Shown: positions 47,815 through 55,592 of the stretch, one piece after another
Layout of the letters: each line of letters begins with the position of its first letter
Position numbering within the stretch: position 1 is the stretch's first letter
From: DAISKN01 sp963716925
GTDB lineage: Bacteria; Acidobacteriota; Vicinamibacteria; Marinacidobacterales; SMYC01
DNA length: 64,000 nt
Direction of reading: 5' to 3'
NCBI GenBank assembly: GCA_963716925.1
Contig: CAVQUX010000015.1
Span: forward strand, 372,001 to 436,000
Notes under the pieces: model-generated
The model's input: the letters and a program-made list of their open reading frames with translations, nothing else
Told to the model about the DNA's origin: nothing
Databases searched by the model: none
Position numbers and translations under genes: made by a program

Positions 47815-50277
47815 ATGTCCGATCAATTCTGGAAGAACGTCCAATACTCGGTCCGGAGGATCGCTCAGCGGCCCGGGTTCACGTTGGTCGCGATCGCCTC
47901 GCTCGCCCTGGGGATCGGGGCCAACAGCGCGATCTTCAGCCTGGTCAACGCGGTACTGCTGCGGAAGGCCCCGCTGGAGAAGCCCGAGGAGCTCGTGGAG
48001 ATTTACCTTTCCTCCCCCGAGTTCGAGTACAACGCGTTCTCCTATCCGGATTACCGGGACTTCGTGGAGGGGACCAAGGACGTCTTCGCGGAGGTTTCGG
48101 GAACGAAATTGACGCTGACCCAGACGGACAGCGACTCGGGAGTCGAAGTCCTCCCGGCGGAGATGGTGACGGGAAACTACTTCCACACACTCGGAATCGA
48201 GGCCGCGATCGGTCGAACAATCCTCCCGGAAGACGACGTCGCCCCGGGAGCGCACCCCGTCGTCATGCTCGGCCATGACCATTGGCTCAAGGCCTTCGGT
48301 TCTGACCCTGCCGTCGTCGGTCGCGAGGCCCGAATCGGAGGACGCCCCTATACCATCGTCGGCGTCGCCCCCGCGGACTACCCGGGCCACTTCCGCGGCC
48401 TCGCGCCCGCTTTCTTTCTCCCGCGGATGATGCTGAACGAGGTCTCTCCCACGAACTACGATCAGCTCGAGTCTCGCGGCGATCACGGACTCTTCGTGAA
48501 GGGACGGCTGCGCCCAGGCGCGACGCTCCCCCAGGTCCGGACTGCGGCCGACGCCGTGGCCGAGCGGCTTCGGGAATCCGCGATCGAGGACTGGGATCCC
48601 CAGGCGAGCTTTCTCTTCGTCCCCACCTCGGACGTGATCCTCTATCCTCCCTTCGATCGCTTCGTCCGCGCCGCGGCTTGGCTCCTCATGATCGTGGTGG
48701 GTTTGGTGCTCCTGATGGCCTGCGTGAACCTCGCGAGCTTTCTTCTGGCGAGGGCCCTCGACCGCAGGAAGGAAGTCGCGCTCCGCATCGCTCTCGGGGC
48801 TACTCGCGGACGTCTCGTGGGACAGCTTCTCACCGAGACTCTGCTTCTCGCCCTTCTCGGAGGCGTCGCCGGAGTTGCTCTCGGGCAAGGGCTCCTCGCG
48901 CTGCTGGTCGGCGCCGATCTTCCACTTCCCATTCCCTTGACGCTCGATCTGGGCCTCGACCCGACGGTGCTCGGCTTCAGTCTCGTGGTGTCCCTCGCCG
49001 CCGGCCTCCTTCTCGGCCTTGCGCCGGCTCTCCAGACCACGAACCCCGACGTGTCCGCGACCATCAAGGACGAGACCGCGGGGGTGGGACGCTCGGGAGG
49101 GCTCACGCTCCGAAACGCCCTCGTCGTGGTCCAGGTGGCGACTTCCGTCGTGCTGCTCGTCGGAGCCGGCCTGTTTCTCCGGAGTTTCCAGCGCATCCAG
49201 ACCGTCGACCCTGGTTTCGGCCGCGATCCTTCCGCCGTCCTCACGATACTGCTCCCCGGATCCCGATACTCAGAGCAGCAAGGACGGCTCTTCGAGAAGC
49301 GTCTCGAGGAACGTATCCTCCAGGTGCCGGGAGTGACCGCCGTCGGTGTCACCAGCAATCTGCATCTCAATACCCTCAACACCCAGAACATGAGCGTGAA
49401 CGTCGACGGGGTCGAACCTCCCCCCGGCCGCGAGTCGCACCTGGTGGATCGCGCCACGGTGAGTGACGGATTCTTCGAGGCCGCGGGAGTCCGTATCCTT
49501 CGAGGGCGCAACTTCGAGCCGAGCGATCTCCCGGACTCTCCTCAAGTGGCGATCGTGAACGAAGCGCTCGTCGAGAAGTTCTGGCCCGGCCAGGATCCCC
49601 TGGGTCGCATGCTGCGCCGTCCGGACGAGGGAGACGAAGACCTGATGATCGTTGGAGTCGCCGCAACGGCGAAGATCCGTTCGCTCGGAGAAGCACCGCG
49701 GCCGTTCGTTTACGTGCCGTTCTCTCAACGGTACACGTCGTACGTTACGGTGGTCGCCAAGACCAGCGCGGAGCCCGAGCGAACGTCGCTCGACGTGCTG
49801 GCCGCGTCACGGGAATTGGACCCGGAACTATGGGTCTGGGAATCGACGACCATGGCGCGCTACCTCGGCATCGTACTCCTGCCCGCCCGTCTGTCGGCGC
49901 TTCTGCTTTCGGCGTTCGCTGGCGTCGCTCTCGCGCTCGCGAGCATCGGTCTCTACGGCATCGTGAGCTACTCGGTGTCGCAGAGGTCCCGCGAAGTCGG
50001 GATTCGCATGTCTCTCGGAGCCGACGGCGGAAGCGTCGTGGGAATGCTCATGGGGAACGGCCTCAAGCTGGTCGGCCTGGGAGCGGTCCTCGGAGTCGTC
50101 GCCTCGCTCGCGGCGACCCCCGCTCTCGCGAACCTGCTGTTCGGGATTCGGCCCACGGACGTCGTCTCCTTCGTCGTCATGCCGCTGGTGCTGATCGTGG
50201 TCGCGACGCTCGCGGCCTACGTGCCCGCGAGGAGGGCGAGCCGCATCGACCCGGTCCGGGCTTTGAAGGCGGAGTGA
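47815..50277 (+). CDS. Acidobacterial duplicated orphan ABC permease (MacB/FtsX type), copy 1
   Basis: The protein has 820 residues. It holds two MacB-like periplasmic plus FtsX halves: the first begins RRIAQRPGFTLVAIASLALG with the usual IGANSAIFSLVNAVLLR, followed by a large extracytoplasmic domain and three membrane helices (residues about 285-430). The second repeats this at about 440-815 (LRNALVVVQVATSVVLLVGA) and ends YVPARRASRIDPVRALKAE. No ABC ATPase gene is adjacent, as usual for the ADOP family. Such permeases are thought to export lipids or peptides or transmit force, but function is unproven. Confidence 0.92.
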   Translation: MSDQFWKNVQYSVRRIAQRPGFTLVAIASLALGIGANSAIFSLVNAVLLRKAPLEKPEELVEIYLSSPEFEYNAFSYPDYRDFVEGTKDVFAEVSGTKLTLTQTDSDSGVEVLPAEMVTGNYFHTLGIEAAIGRTILPEDDVAPGAHPVVMLGHDHWLKAFGSDPAVVGREARIGGRPYTIVGVAPADYPGHFRGLAPAFFLPRMMLNEVSPTNYDQLESRGDHGLFVKGRLRPGATLPQVRTAADAVAERLRESAIEDWDPQASFLFVPTSDVILYPPFDRFVRAAAWLLMIVVGLVLLMACVNLASFLLARALDRRKEVALRIALGATRGRLVGQLLTETLLLALLGGVAGVALGQGLLALLVGADLPLPIPLTLDLGLDPTVLGFSLVVSLAAGLLLGLAPALQTTNPDVSATIKDETAGVGRSGGLTLRNALVVVQVATSVVLLVGAGLFLRSFQRIQTVDPGFGRDPSAVLTILLPGSRYSEQQGRLFEKRLEERILQVPGVTAVGVTSNLHLNTLNTQNMSVNVDGVEPPPGRESHLVDRATVSDGFFEAAGVRILRGRNFEPSDLPDSPQVAIVNEALVEKFWPGQDPLGRMLRRPDEGDEDLMIVGVAATAKIRSLGEAPRPFVYVPFSQRYTSYVTVVAKTSAEPERTSLDVLAASRELDPELWVWESTTMARYLGIVLLPARLSALLLSAFAGVALALASIGLYGIVSYSVSQRSREVGIRMSLGADGGSVVGMLMGNGLKLVGLGAVLGVVASLAATPALANLLFGIRPTDVVSFVVMPLVLIVVATLAAYVPARRASRIDPVRALKAE

Positions 50278-50360
50278 CGGGCCGCGGGGTAATCGAACCT
50301 CCGGCGGCTTTCGTGGTACCCTCACCGAAATTACGGACACCTTCACCAGGGAGGTGAGCG

Positions 50361-51137
50361 ATGAGGTCCATGACGCTTCCTCTGACGGCGTTTTTCGCCT
50401 TGCTCACTTCCACTCTCGCTTCGGGACAACCTTCGGCGCGCGCGAGCGAGTGGAGGGTCCTCGAGGACATCCTCAACACGGGCGAGGTCTCCGCCATCGA
50501 GGACGTGGGAACGGGCGCCAACAAACCCTTGAAGGTCACCCTGCGGAAGCAGGGGCGCGCCGTCCAAGGCGTCTGGAAACCCATCAAACGCGGTCCGCGG
50601 GAAGAGGCGTGGGAGAGTTATCAGGCGGAGGTGGCGGCGTACGAGATCGACAAGATGCTCGGGCTTCACATGGTTCCGCCCACGGTGGTAAGAGAGATTC
50701 ACGGAGTCAAGGGCTCGCTTCAGCTCTGGGTGGAGGGCTGCCGCCTCTTCCAGGAAGTCCGCTCCGAGGCTCCCGGCGGAGCCGCCTGGGAGCAGACCCT
50801 GTCCCGCATGAAGATCTTCGACAACCTCATCAGCAACTGGGCGAGGAGCGACAAGGATTTCCTGGTCGACGCCGACTGGAACGTCCTCCTCATCGACCAC
50901 TCGCAGGCATTCCTCAGCACGAACGAGCTCAGCCAGAGACCCGACCAGGTTCCCACGATCTTCGACAAACGACTGATGGAGCGCCTCCGTTCCCTCCAGT
51001 CGGACGTTCTGCAAATGCGATTCGGCCGAATGCTTCTCGACCCCCAGGTTCGCGCCATCCTCGGCCGGCGAGACGCGCTTCTGACCCTGATGGAAAAGCT
51101 CATCGCCGAAAAAGGCGAATCCGCGGTCCTGTTCTGA
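50361..51137 (+). CDS. Exported kinase-fold protein with altered catalytic residues
   Basis: The protein has 258 residues, start ATG 50361 after GGGAGG, with a signal peptide (residues 1-22, ending LASGQP). The body resembles PI3/4-kinase-like or FAM20-like folds: VWKPIKRGPREEAWESYQAE (lysine and glutamate of the N-lobe), VAAYEIDKMLGLHMVPPTVV, then KIFDNLISNWARSDKDFLVD and NVLLIDHSQAF. The metal-binding aspartate of LIDHSQAF is kept, but the usual N-x-D-R catalytic loop reads NWARSDKDF. It may be an exported pseudokinase or use a variant active site. It follows the orphan permease by 84 nt on the same strand. Confidence 0.6.
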   Translation: MRSMTLPLTAFFALLTSTLASGQPSARASEWRVLEDILNTGEVSAIEDVGTGANKPLKVTLRKQGRAVQGVWKPIKRGPREEAWESYQAEVAAYEIDKMLGLHMVPPTVVREIHGVKGSLQLWVEGCRLFQEVRSEAPGGAAWEQTLSRMKIFDNLISNWARSDKDFLVDADWNVLLIDHSQAFLSTNELSQRPDQVPTIFDKRLMERLRSLQSDVLQMRFGRMLLDPQVRAILGRRDALLTLMEKLIAEKGESAVLF

Positions 51138-51335
51138 GGCGATTCGGATGCTCGGGCTCGCTCCATCGATGCTGCTTTCGGGGCCGGAGCCTCTCGCCGA
51201 CCCCCGCGGGATCGCCCGCTCGTTGAGCCCGTCCATCGAGGGTGCGGCAGGGATCGGGCTCTGGCTCCCGCGGCTCCACGCCTTCGAGAAGGGCGCGAGG
51301 CCCGGAATCATTCTGCCGCACTCGCCGTTTCGGCC

Positions 51336-52373
51336 TTGAGCGCGCCCCGCCGTATCCTCGTCGTGCGCGCCGGCGCCCTCGGGGATACGCTGATGGTCAC
51401 GCCTCTCTTGCGGGGTCTGCGGGAGAAGTTCGAGAGCGCGGAGATCGACGTCCTTTGTTCCCGGCTCGCCGCCGACATCCTCGAGCTCACGCCGGGGGTC
51501 GCCCGCCGCTTTGCGCTGCGCTACCGGAATCTCCCCTATGCGCTGTCCCTGGAGAAGCGGAAGATGGTTCGCGAGCTTCGCTCCCGGGGCTACGACTATG
51601 CCGTTCTCCTGGAGCGGGCGGACCATTACCGGCGCCTCCTCGAGCGCGCCGGCATTCGAGAGATCCGGAGCTTTCGCGAGACTCCGTTCGACCCTCGTTC
51701 CCATGCGATAGTGAACAACCTCAGGGCCGCGGGGCTCGGGGAGGCGTCCGGTCTCGACATGGAGGTATTCCTCTCCGACGACGATCGCGAGCGGGCCGCC
51801 GAGCTCCTGCGCGACGTTCCCGGTCCGAGGATTGGACTCCACGTCGGATACGGGCCTCGAGGCCGCAAGCGAAATCAGAGCGAGAGGCTGAAGGGCTGGT
51901 CGTCGGACAACTTCACAAAAGTCGCGGCGGAGCTCCTGGCGCGAGGGAGGAGTCTGGTGTTCACCGGAAGCCCCGAGGACCGCGGCGACGTCGAAGCGAT
52001 TCGCGCTCGGCTCCCCGCGGCGGGTGCGGTGGTGAGCCTCGCGGGCCGGACGTCGATGCGCACGCTCGCGGCGGTGATCGAGAAGCTCGACGCTCTCGTC
52101 TCCGTCGATTCGGGTCCGGCTCATCTCGCCGCGGCGATGGGAACTCCGTTGGTGGTCCTGTGGGGCCCGGCGATCCTGGAACAGGTTCGGCCCTTGTCGT
52201 CCCGGTCTCCGGTCACGCTCCTCAGGCACGCTCCTCCCTGCGCGCCCTGCTACGAAACCCCCTTGATGAAGGCTTGCCGCCGCAACATCTGCATGGAATC
52301 GATCGCGCCCCGCGAAGTCCTCGACGGCGTAGCCGCCCTTATCGACCGAGTTACTCGTGTCGAAGCGCCGTGA
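51336..52373 (+). CDS. GT9 heptosyltransferase-like glycosyltransferase
   Basis: The protein has 345 residues from TTG 51336; GTG 51363 is a possible alternative. GT-B fold features of ADP-heptose:LPS heptosyltransferases: ILVVRAGALGDTLMVTPLLR, GYDYAVLLERADHYRRLL, RIGLHVGYGPRGRKRN, GWSSDNFTKVAAELLARG, VFTGSPEDRGDVEAI, VSLAGRTSMRTLAAVIEKLD and LVSVDSGPAHLAAAMGTPLV. The C-terminus has a cysteine set (CAPCYETPLMKACRRNICM). It likely adds a heptose or related sugar to lipopolysaccharide core on the cytoplasmic face. It is convergent with the next permease gene and their 3' ends overlap by 23 nt. Confidence 0.88.
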   Translation: MSAPRRILVVRAGALGDTLMVTPLLRGLREKFESAEIDVLCSRLAADILELTPGVARRFALRYRNLPYALSLEKRKMVRELRSRGYDYAVLLERADHYRRLLERAGIREIRSFRETPFDPRSHAIVNNLRAAGLGEASGLDMEVFLSDDDRERAAELLRDVPGPRIGLHVGYGPRGRKRNQSERLKGWSSDNFTKVAAELLARGRSLVFTGSPEDRGDVEAIRARLPAAGAVVSLAGRTSMRTLAAVIEKLDALVSVDSGPAHLAAAMGTPLVVLWGPAILEQVRPLSSRSPVTLLRHAPPCAPCYETPLMKACRRNICMESIAPREVLDGVAALIDRVTRVEAP

Positions 52374-54807
52374 GCGGATCGAGGCGCGCCGCCCGGCGCG
52401 CGGGAAGATAGCAGGCCGCGAGCGCTGACGCGGCGAGGATCACGGCGATGGCTCCGATGGTGAGCGGGTCCGTCGGGCTCACCTCGAACAGGAGACTTCT
52501 CAAGAATCGCGTCGCGGCGAGCGCCGCAACGAGCCCGACGGCGATCCCGATGAGGGTCAGCTTCATCCCCCGGGCGACCACCAGACCCAGGATCTCGCGG
52601 CGCTCGGCTCCGAGCGCCATGCGGATCCCCATCTCTCGCGTACGCCGGCGGACGCCGTAGGAAGTGATTCCGTAGATTCCGAGGATCGCGAGCCCGAGCG
52701 CGACGAGTGCGAACCCCGCCGTCAGATTTGCCGCGAGCCGGCGCTCGCCGAGACCATCGAGAACGATTTCCTCCATCGAGCGAGGAGAGTATACGGGCAG
52801 GTCCGGGTCGGCGGCGCGCACCGCGCGGGAGATCTCCTCCGCGAGCCCGGGAAGAGCGCCGTTGGTCCTTACCGCGAAAGCCAGGGCGAGACCCGACTCC
52901 TGGAACAGCGGCGAATAGGTGTGGGGCCTCGGCGCCGTCTCGAGGGCCTCCACCCGAACGTCGGAAACGACCCCCACGATGGTCCGCCATTCCCCGGGAT
53001 TGCGGCGGTTGCTGCTCCGGATCCTCCGGCCGATGGGGTCCTCTCCGCGAAAATACTGCAGGGCGAGGCTCTCGCTCACGATTGCGACGGGGATCGCCTC
53101 CGCTCGGTCTTCGTCGGTGAAGACACGCCCGCGGAGCAGAGGAATGCCCATCGCCTCGAAGTAGCGGGGGCTCACGGCGGAGTGGACGGCGGATGCGAGC
53201 TCGCCTCCGTCCTCGGACCGGCCTTCGATCTCGAACCGGCGAATGGGGCGATCCCCGTCGAGAGGCAGCAGGGACGCCGCCGCGGCGGCCTCCACTCCGG
53301 GAATCGCCGCGAGTCGCTCGAGGGTCGGCCGGAAGAGCAGAACGCGGGACTCATGCTCGAAGTAGGGCCCGGTCTCCGGCAGGTTCGGTTGGGGAAGCCA
53401 GAGCCGCGCGGTGTAGAGGTCCTTCGCGTCGAATCCGGGGTCGACGTTCAGGAGACGGAACGTGCTCCGGCCGAGCAGTGCTGCGCTCGTCAGGAGAAGA
53501 AGCGCGAGCGCGCACTGGGTCACCGCGAGCGCGGCCCTCGCCCGGCTCGGCGCTCCGCCGTCGGCGGTCGCACGGCCCTGAGTCAGCGCCGAGAGGGGCC
53601 TGACCGCGGCGGCCTGGAGCGCGGGAGCCGATCCGAAGAGAAGACCGGCCGCGATCGAAACCAGCGTCGTGAACAGGAGAACGCGGCCGTCGAGGGCGAT
53701 CTCCGAGGCGCGCGGAAGAGAAAGGTCTCTGGAGTGGGCCAGCAGATCGATGCCGAACGAAGCTGCGATCAGTCCCAGGACCGCGCCTCCGGCGGTCAGG
53801 AGGAAAGCCTCGACCAGGAGCTGCCGCGCGAGCGCTCGGCGGCTCGCGCCGAGAGTCTGTCGCAAGGCGAGCTCTCGCGTGCGGTCCGTGCCTCGAGCGA
53901 GGAACAGGTTCGCGACGTTGGTTGCCACCATGAGCAGGATCAGACCCACCGCGGCGCCGATCAGGAGGAGAAAGGGCCTCACTTCACCCACGACGTCCTC
54001 TCTCAAGGGGACGAGCCGGGGACTCCAGCCCGCTGCCTCGCGATACTCGTCGGGGTAGAGGCGGCGGAGCTCGAGCGCGAGCCCCTCGAGTCGGGACTGC
54101 GCCTCGTCGACCGTGATTCCCGGCTGGAGCCGGGCGAGCGCCCCCTGGAGAAAATAGGCGCCTCTCACCGGGGTGCGGTTGAAGGGGCTGTCGAGCCAGC
54201 CCGCGGGAAGCCACATGTCGGCGTCCGTAGGACCGGACAGACGGAAGCCCGGCGGGGCGACTCCGATGATCTCGAAGAGGTCGCGGTCGAGACGGAACTT
54301 CTTCCCTACGGCGTTCGGGTCCGAGCCGAACCTTCGCCGCCATAGCTCGTCGCTGATGACGGCCACCTCGGCGATCCCGGCGCGGTAGTCCTCGGTGGCG
54401 AACGTGCGTCCCCGCTGGGCCTCGATTCCGAGAAGCTTGAAGAAGTCGATGTCCACGAGCATCGCCTCGACGCGCTCCGGCTGGTCGGATTCCGTCAGAT
54501 TCGCGTCGATGGGGAAGAGCCCCGAGACCTGGGCGAAAACGTCGCCGAGACGGCGGTAGTCGAAGAGCTCGGGGACGGAAAGACCGGCGTCGGTCAGGTT
54601 CGCGCCTTCCAGGTCCGAGGTGATCCGCACCAGCGAATCCGGACTCTCGAACGCGAGGGGCCGGAGGAGGACGGTGTCGAGGACGCTGAAGATCGCGGTG
54701 TTCGCCCCGATCCCGAACGCGAGCGTGAGCACCGTGACCCAGGCGAAGCCGGGGCTCTTCCGCAGCACCCGGATTCCATGCTTGAGGTCGAGGTAGAGCA
54801 GGCGCAT
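52351..54807 (-). CDS. Acidobacterial duplicated orphan ABC permease, copy 2
   Basis: I use ATG 54807 (RLLYLDLKHGIRVLRKSPGF begins right after); the frame extends 10 codons upstream. The 818-residue product has the same double MacB/FtsX layout as copy 1: FGIGANTAIFSVLDTVLLRP, then DRTRELALRQTLGASRRALA in the first FtsX half. RARAALAVTQCALALLLLTS opens the second half, and it ends YLPARRAARLDPLTALRHE. No ATPase gene is adjacent. The 3' end overlaps the heptosyltransferase gene on the opposite strand, so the last residues of each constrain the other. Confidence 0.9.
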   Translation of the reverse strand: MRLLYLDLKHGIRVLRKSPGFAWVTVLTLAFGIGANTAIFSVLDTVLLRPLAFESPDSLVRITSDLEGANLTDAGLSVPELFDYRRLGDVFAQVSGLFPIDANLTESDQPERVEAMLVDIDFFKLLGIEAQRGRTFATEDYRAGIAEVAVISDELWRRRFGSDPNAVGKKFRLDRDLFEIIGVAPPGFRLSGPTDADMWLPAGWLDSPFNRTPVRGAYFLQGALARLQPGITVDEAQSRLEGLALELRRLYPDEYREAAGWSPRLVPLREDVVGEVRPFLLLIGAAVGLILLMVATNVANLFLARGTDRTRELALRQTLGASRRALARQLLVEAFLLTAGGAVLGLIAASFGIDLLAHSRDLSLPRASEIALDGRVLLFTTLVSIAAGLLFGSAPALQAAAVRPLSALTQGRATADGGAPSRARAALAVTQCALALLLLTSAALLGRSTFRLLNVDPGFDAKDLYTARLWLPQPNLPETGPYFEHESRVLLFRPTLERLAAIPGVEAAAAASLLPLDGDRPIRRFEIEGRSEDGGELASAVHSAVSPRYFEAMGIPLLRGRVFTDEDRAEAIPVAIVSESLALQYFRGEDPIGRRIRSSNRRNPGEWRTIVGVVSDVRVEALETAPRPHTYSPLFQESGLALAFAVRTNGALPGLAEEISRAVRAADPDLPVYSPRSMEEIVLDGLGERRLAANLTAGFALVALGLAILGIYGITSYGVRRRTREMGIRMALGAERREILGLVVARGMKLTLIGIAVGLVAALAATRFLRSLLFEVSPTDPLTIGAIAVILAASALAACYLPARRAARLDPLTALRHE

Positions 54808-54916
54808 GGGTAGGGCCCCCTGCAATCCACGTTCCACGGATTTCGCGCGGCATCGAGCCGTTTTTCGACGCGGCCGCCCGGTGGCGGGACTCCGCCTGTT
54901 CGATTTCGAACCGATC

Positions 54917-54946
54917 TTGATTTCTAAATGGACGTTCAGTTATTAT
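54917..54946 (+). promoter_or_regulatory. Sigma-70-like promoter
   Basis: TTGATT (54917-54922) and TATTAT (54941-54946) are separated by 18 nt in a locally AT-rich stretch, 26 nt before the ATG at 54972. Confidence 0.5.
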
Positions 54947-54971
54947 CCGCGTTTGATCGAGGGGTGCGACG

Positions 54972-55475
54972 ATGGCGAAGAAGCGATCGAAACCGACCGA
55001 GAAGGGGGCCGCGGAGCCGGAGGCCAGCCGGCCCCACGTGCCCGGGTATGGAATTCCGAAGACCGCGAAAGGGATGCTCCCCTGGTCGCACGCGGACGAA
55101 AGACTCGCTCGTTCCCTTCACTACTGGGTGGCCACGACCTCCAGAGACGGTCGTCCCCATACGGTCCCGGTGTGGGGCGTCTGGGTGGACGGCGCCGTCT
55201 GTTTCGGAGGCGGGCCGGATACCCGCTGGTCGCGGAACCTGAAGGCCAACCCCAAGGTCGCCGTGCACCTCGAGAAGGGCGACGACGTGGTGATTCTCGA
55301 AGGCGATGTCGACCGGGTCGAAGAGTCCGATGGCCCTCTGGTCGCCCGGGTCCAGGACGCGTACAAAGCCAAGTACGGGATGCCTCACCCGCCGCCGTTC
55401 TGGGTGCTTCGTCCCAGGGTCGCCTTCGTCTGGGACAAGGACCTCCGTTCGGCGACGCGCTTCCGGTTCCCTTAG
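54972..55475 (+). CDS. Pyridoxamine 5'-phosphate oxidase-like flavin/F420-binding protein
   Basis: The protein has 167 residues. After a basic N-terminal tail, it has ARSLHYWVATTSRDGRPHTV, PVWGVWVDGAVCFGGGPDTR, RNLKANPKVAVHLEKGDD and VVILEGDVDRVEE, a split beta-barrel of the PNPOx-like superfamily, and ends FVWDKDLRSATRFRFP. The sequence pattern is that of the general F420- or FMN-binding family, not of true PdxH. The substrate is unknown. It has its own promoter, and the following intergenic stretch carries a dispersed repeat. Confidence 0.8.
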   Translation: MAKKRSKPTEKGAAEPEASRPHVPGYGIPKTAKGMLPWSHADERLARSLHYWVATTSRDGRPHTVPVWGVWVDGAVCFGGGPDTRWSRNLKANPKVAVHLEKGDDVVILEGDVDRVEESDGPLVARVQDAYKAKYGMPHPPPFWVLRPRVAFVWDKDLRSATRFRFP

Positions 55476-55493
55476 AGCGGGATTCAACGATAC

Positions 55494-55541
55494 GAACGCA
55501 AAGGCGCGAAGGCGCGAAGGCGCAAAGAAGCAAATAAGAAA
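55494..55541. repeat. Single-arm copy of the GCGCAAAG octamer repeat
   Basis: A run of GCGCGAAG/GCGCAAAG-type octamers starts 19 nt after the stop at 55475 and ends GAAGCAAATAAGAAA. It matches the left arm of the inverted array at 23649-23737 but has no partner arm. Confidence 0.65.
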
Positions 55542-55592
55542 CTTCCTCGTGGAATCCTCCTTACTTCGATTCTGGTAGACTCGGCGCGGTCC

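Noticed and set aside
47749..48888. Long N-terminal extension of the ACC deaminase frame
   Set aside because: It is antisense to the first orphan permease. The deaminase aligns with AcdS from its ATG at 47748.
51148..51339. 63-codon frame between the kinase-like gene and the heptosyltransferase
   Set aside because: It has no ribosome binding site, no recognisable motif and a composition like non-coding DNA. The 198-nt gap shows nothing else I can support.
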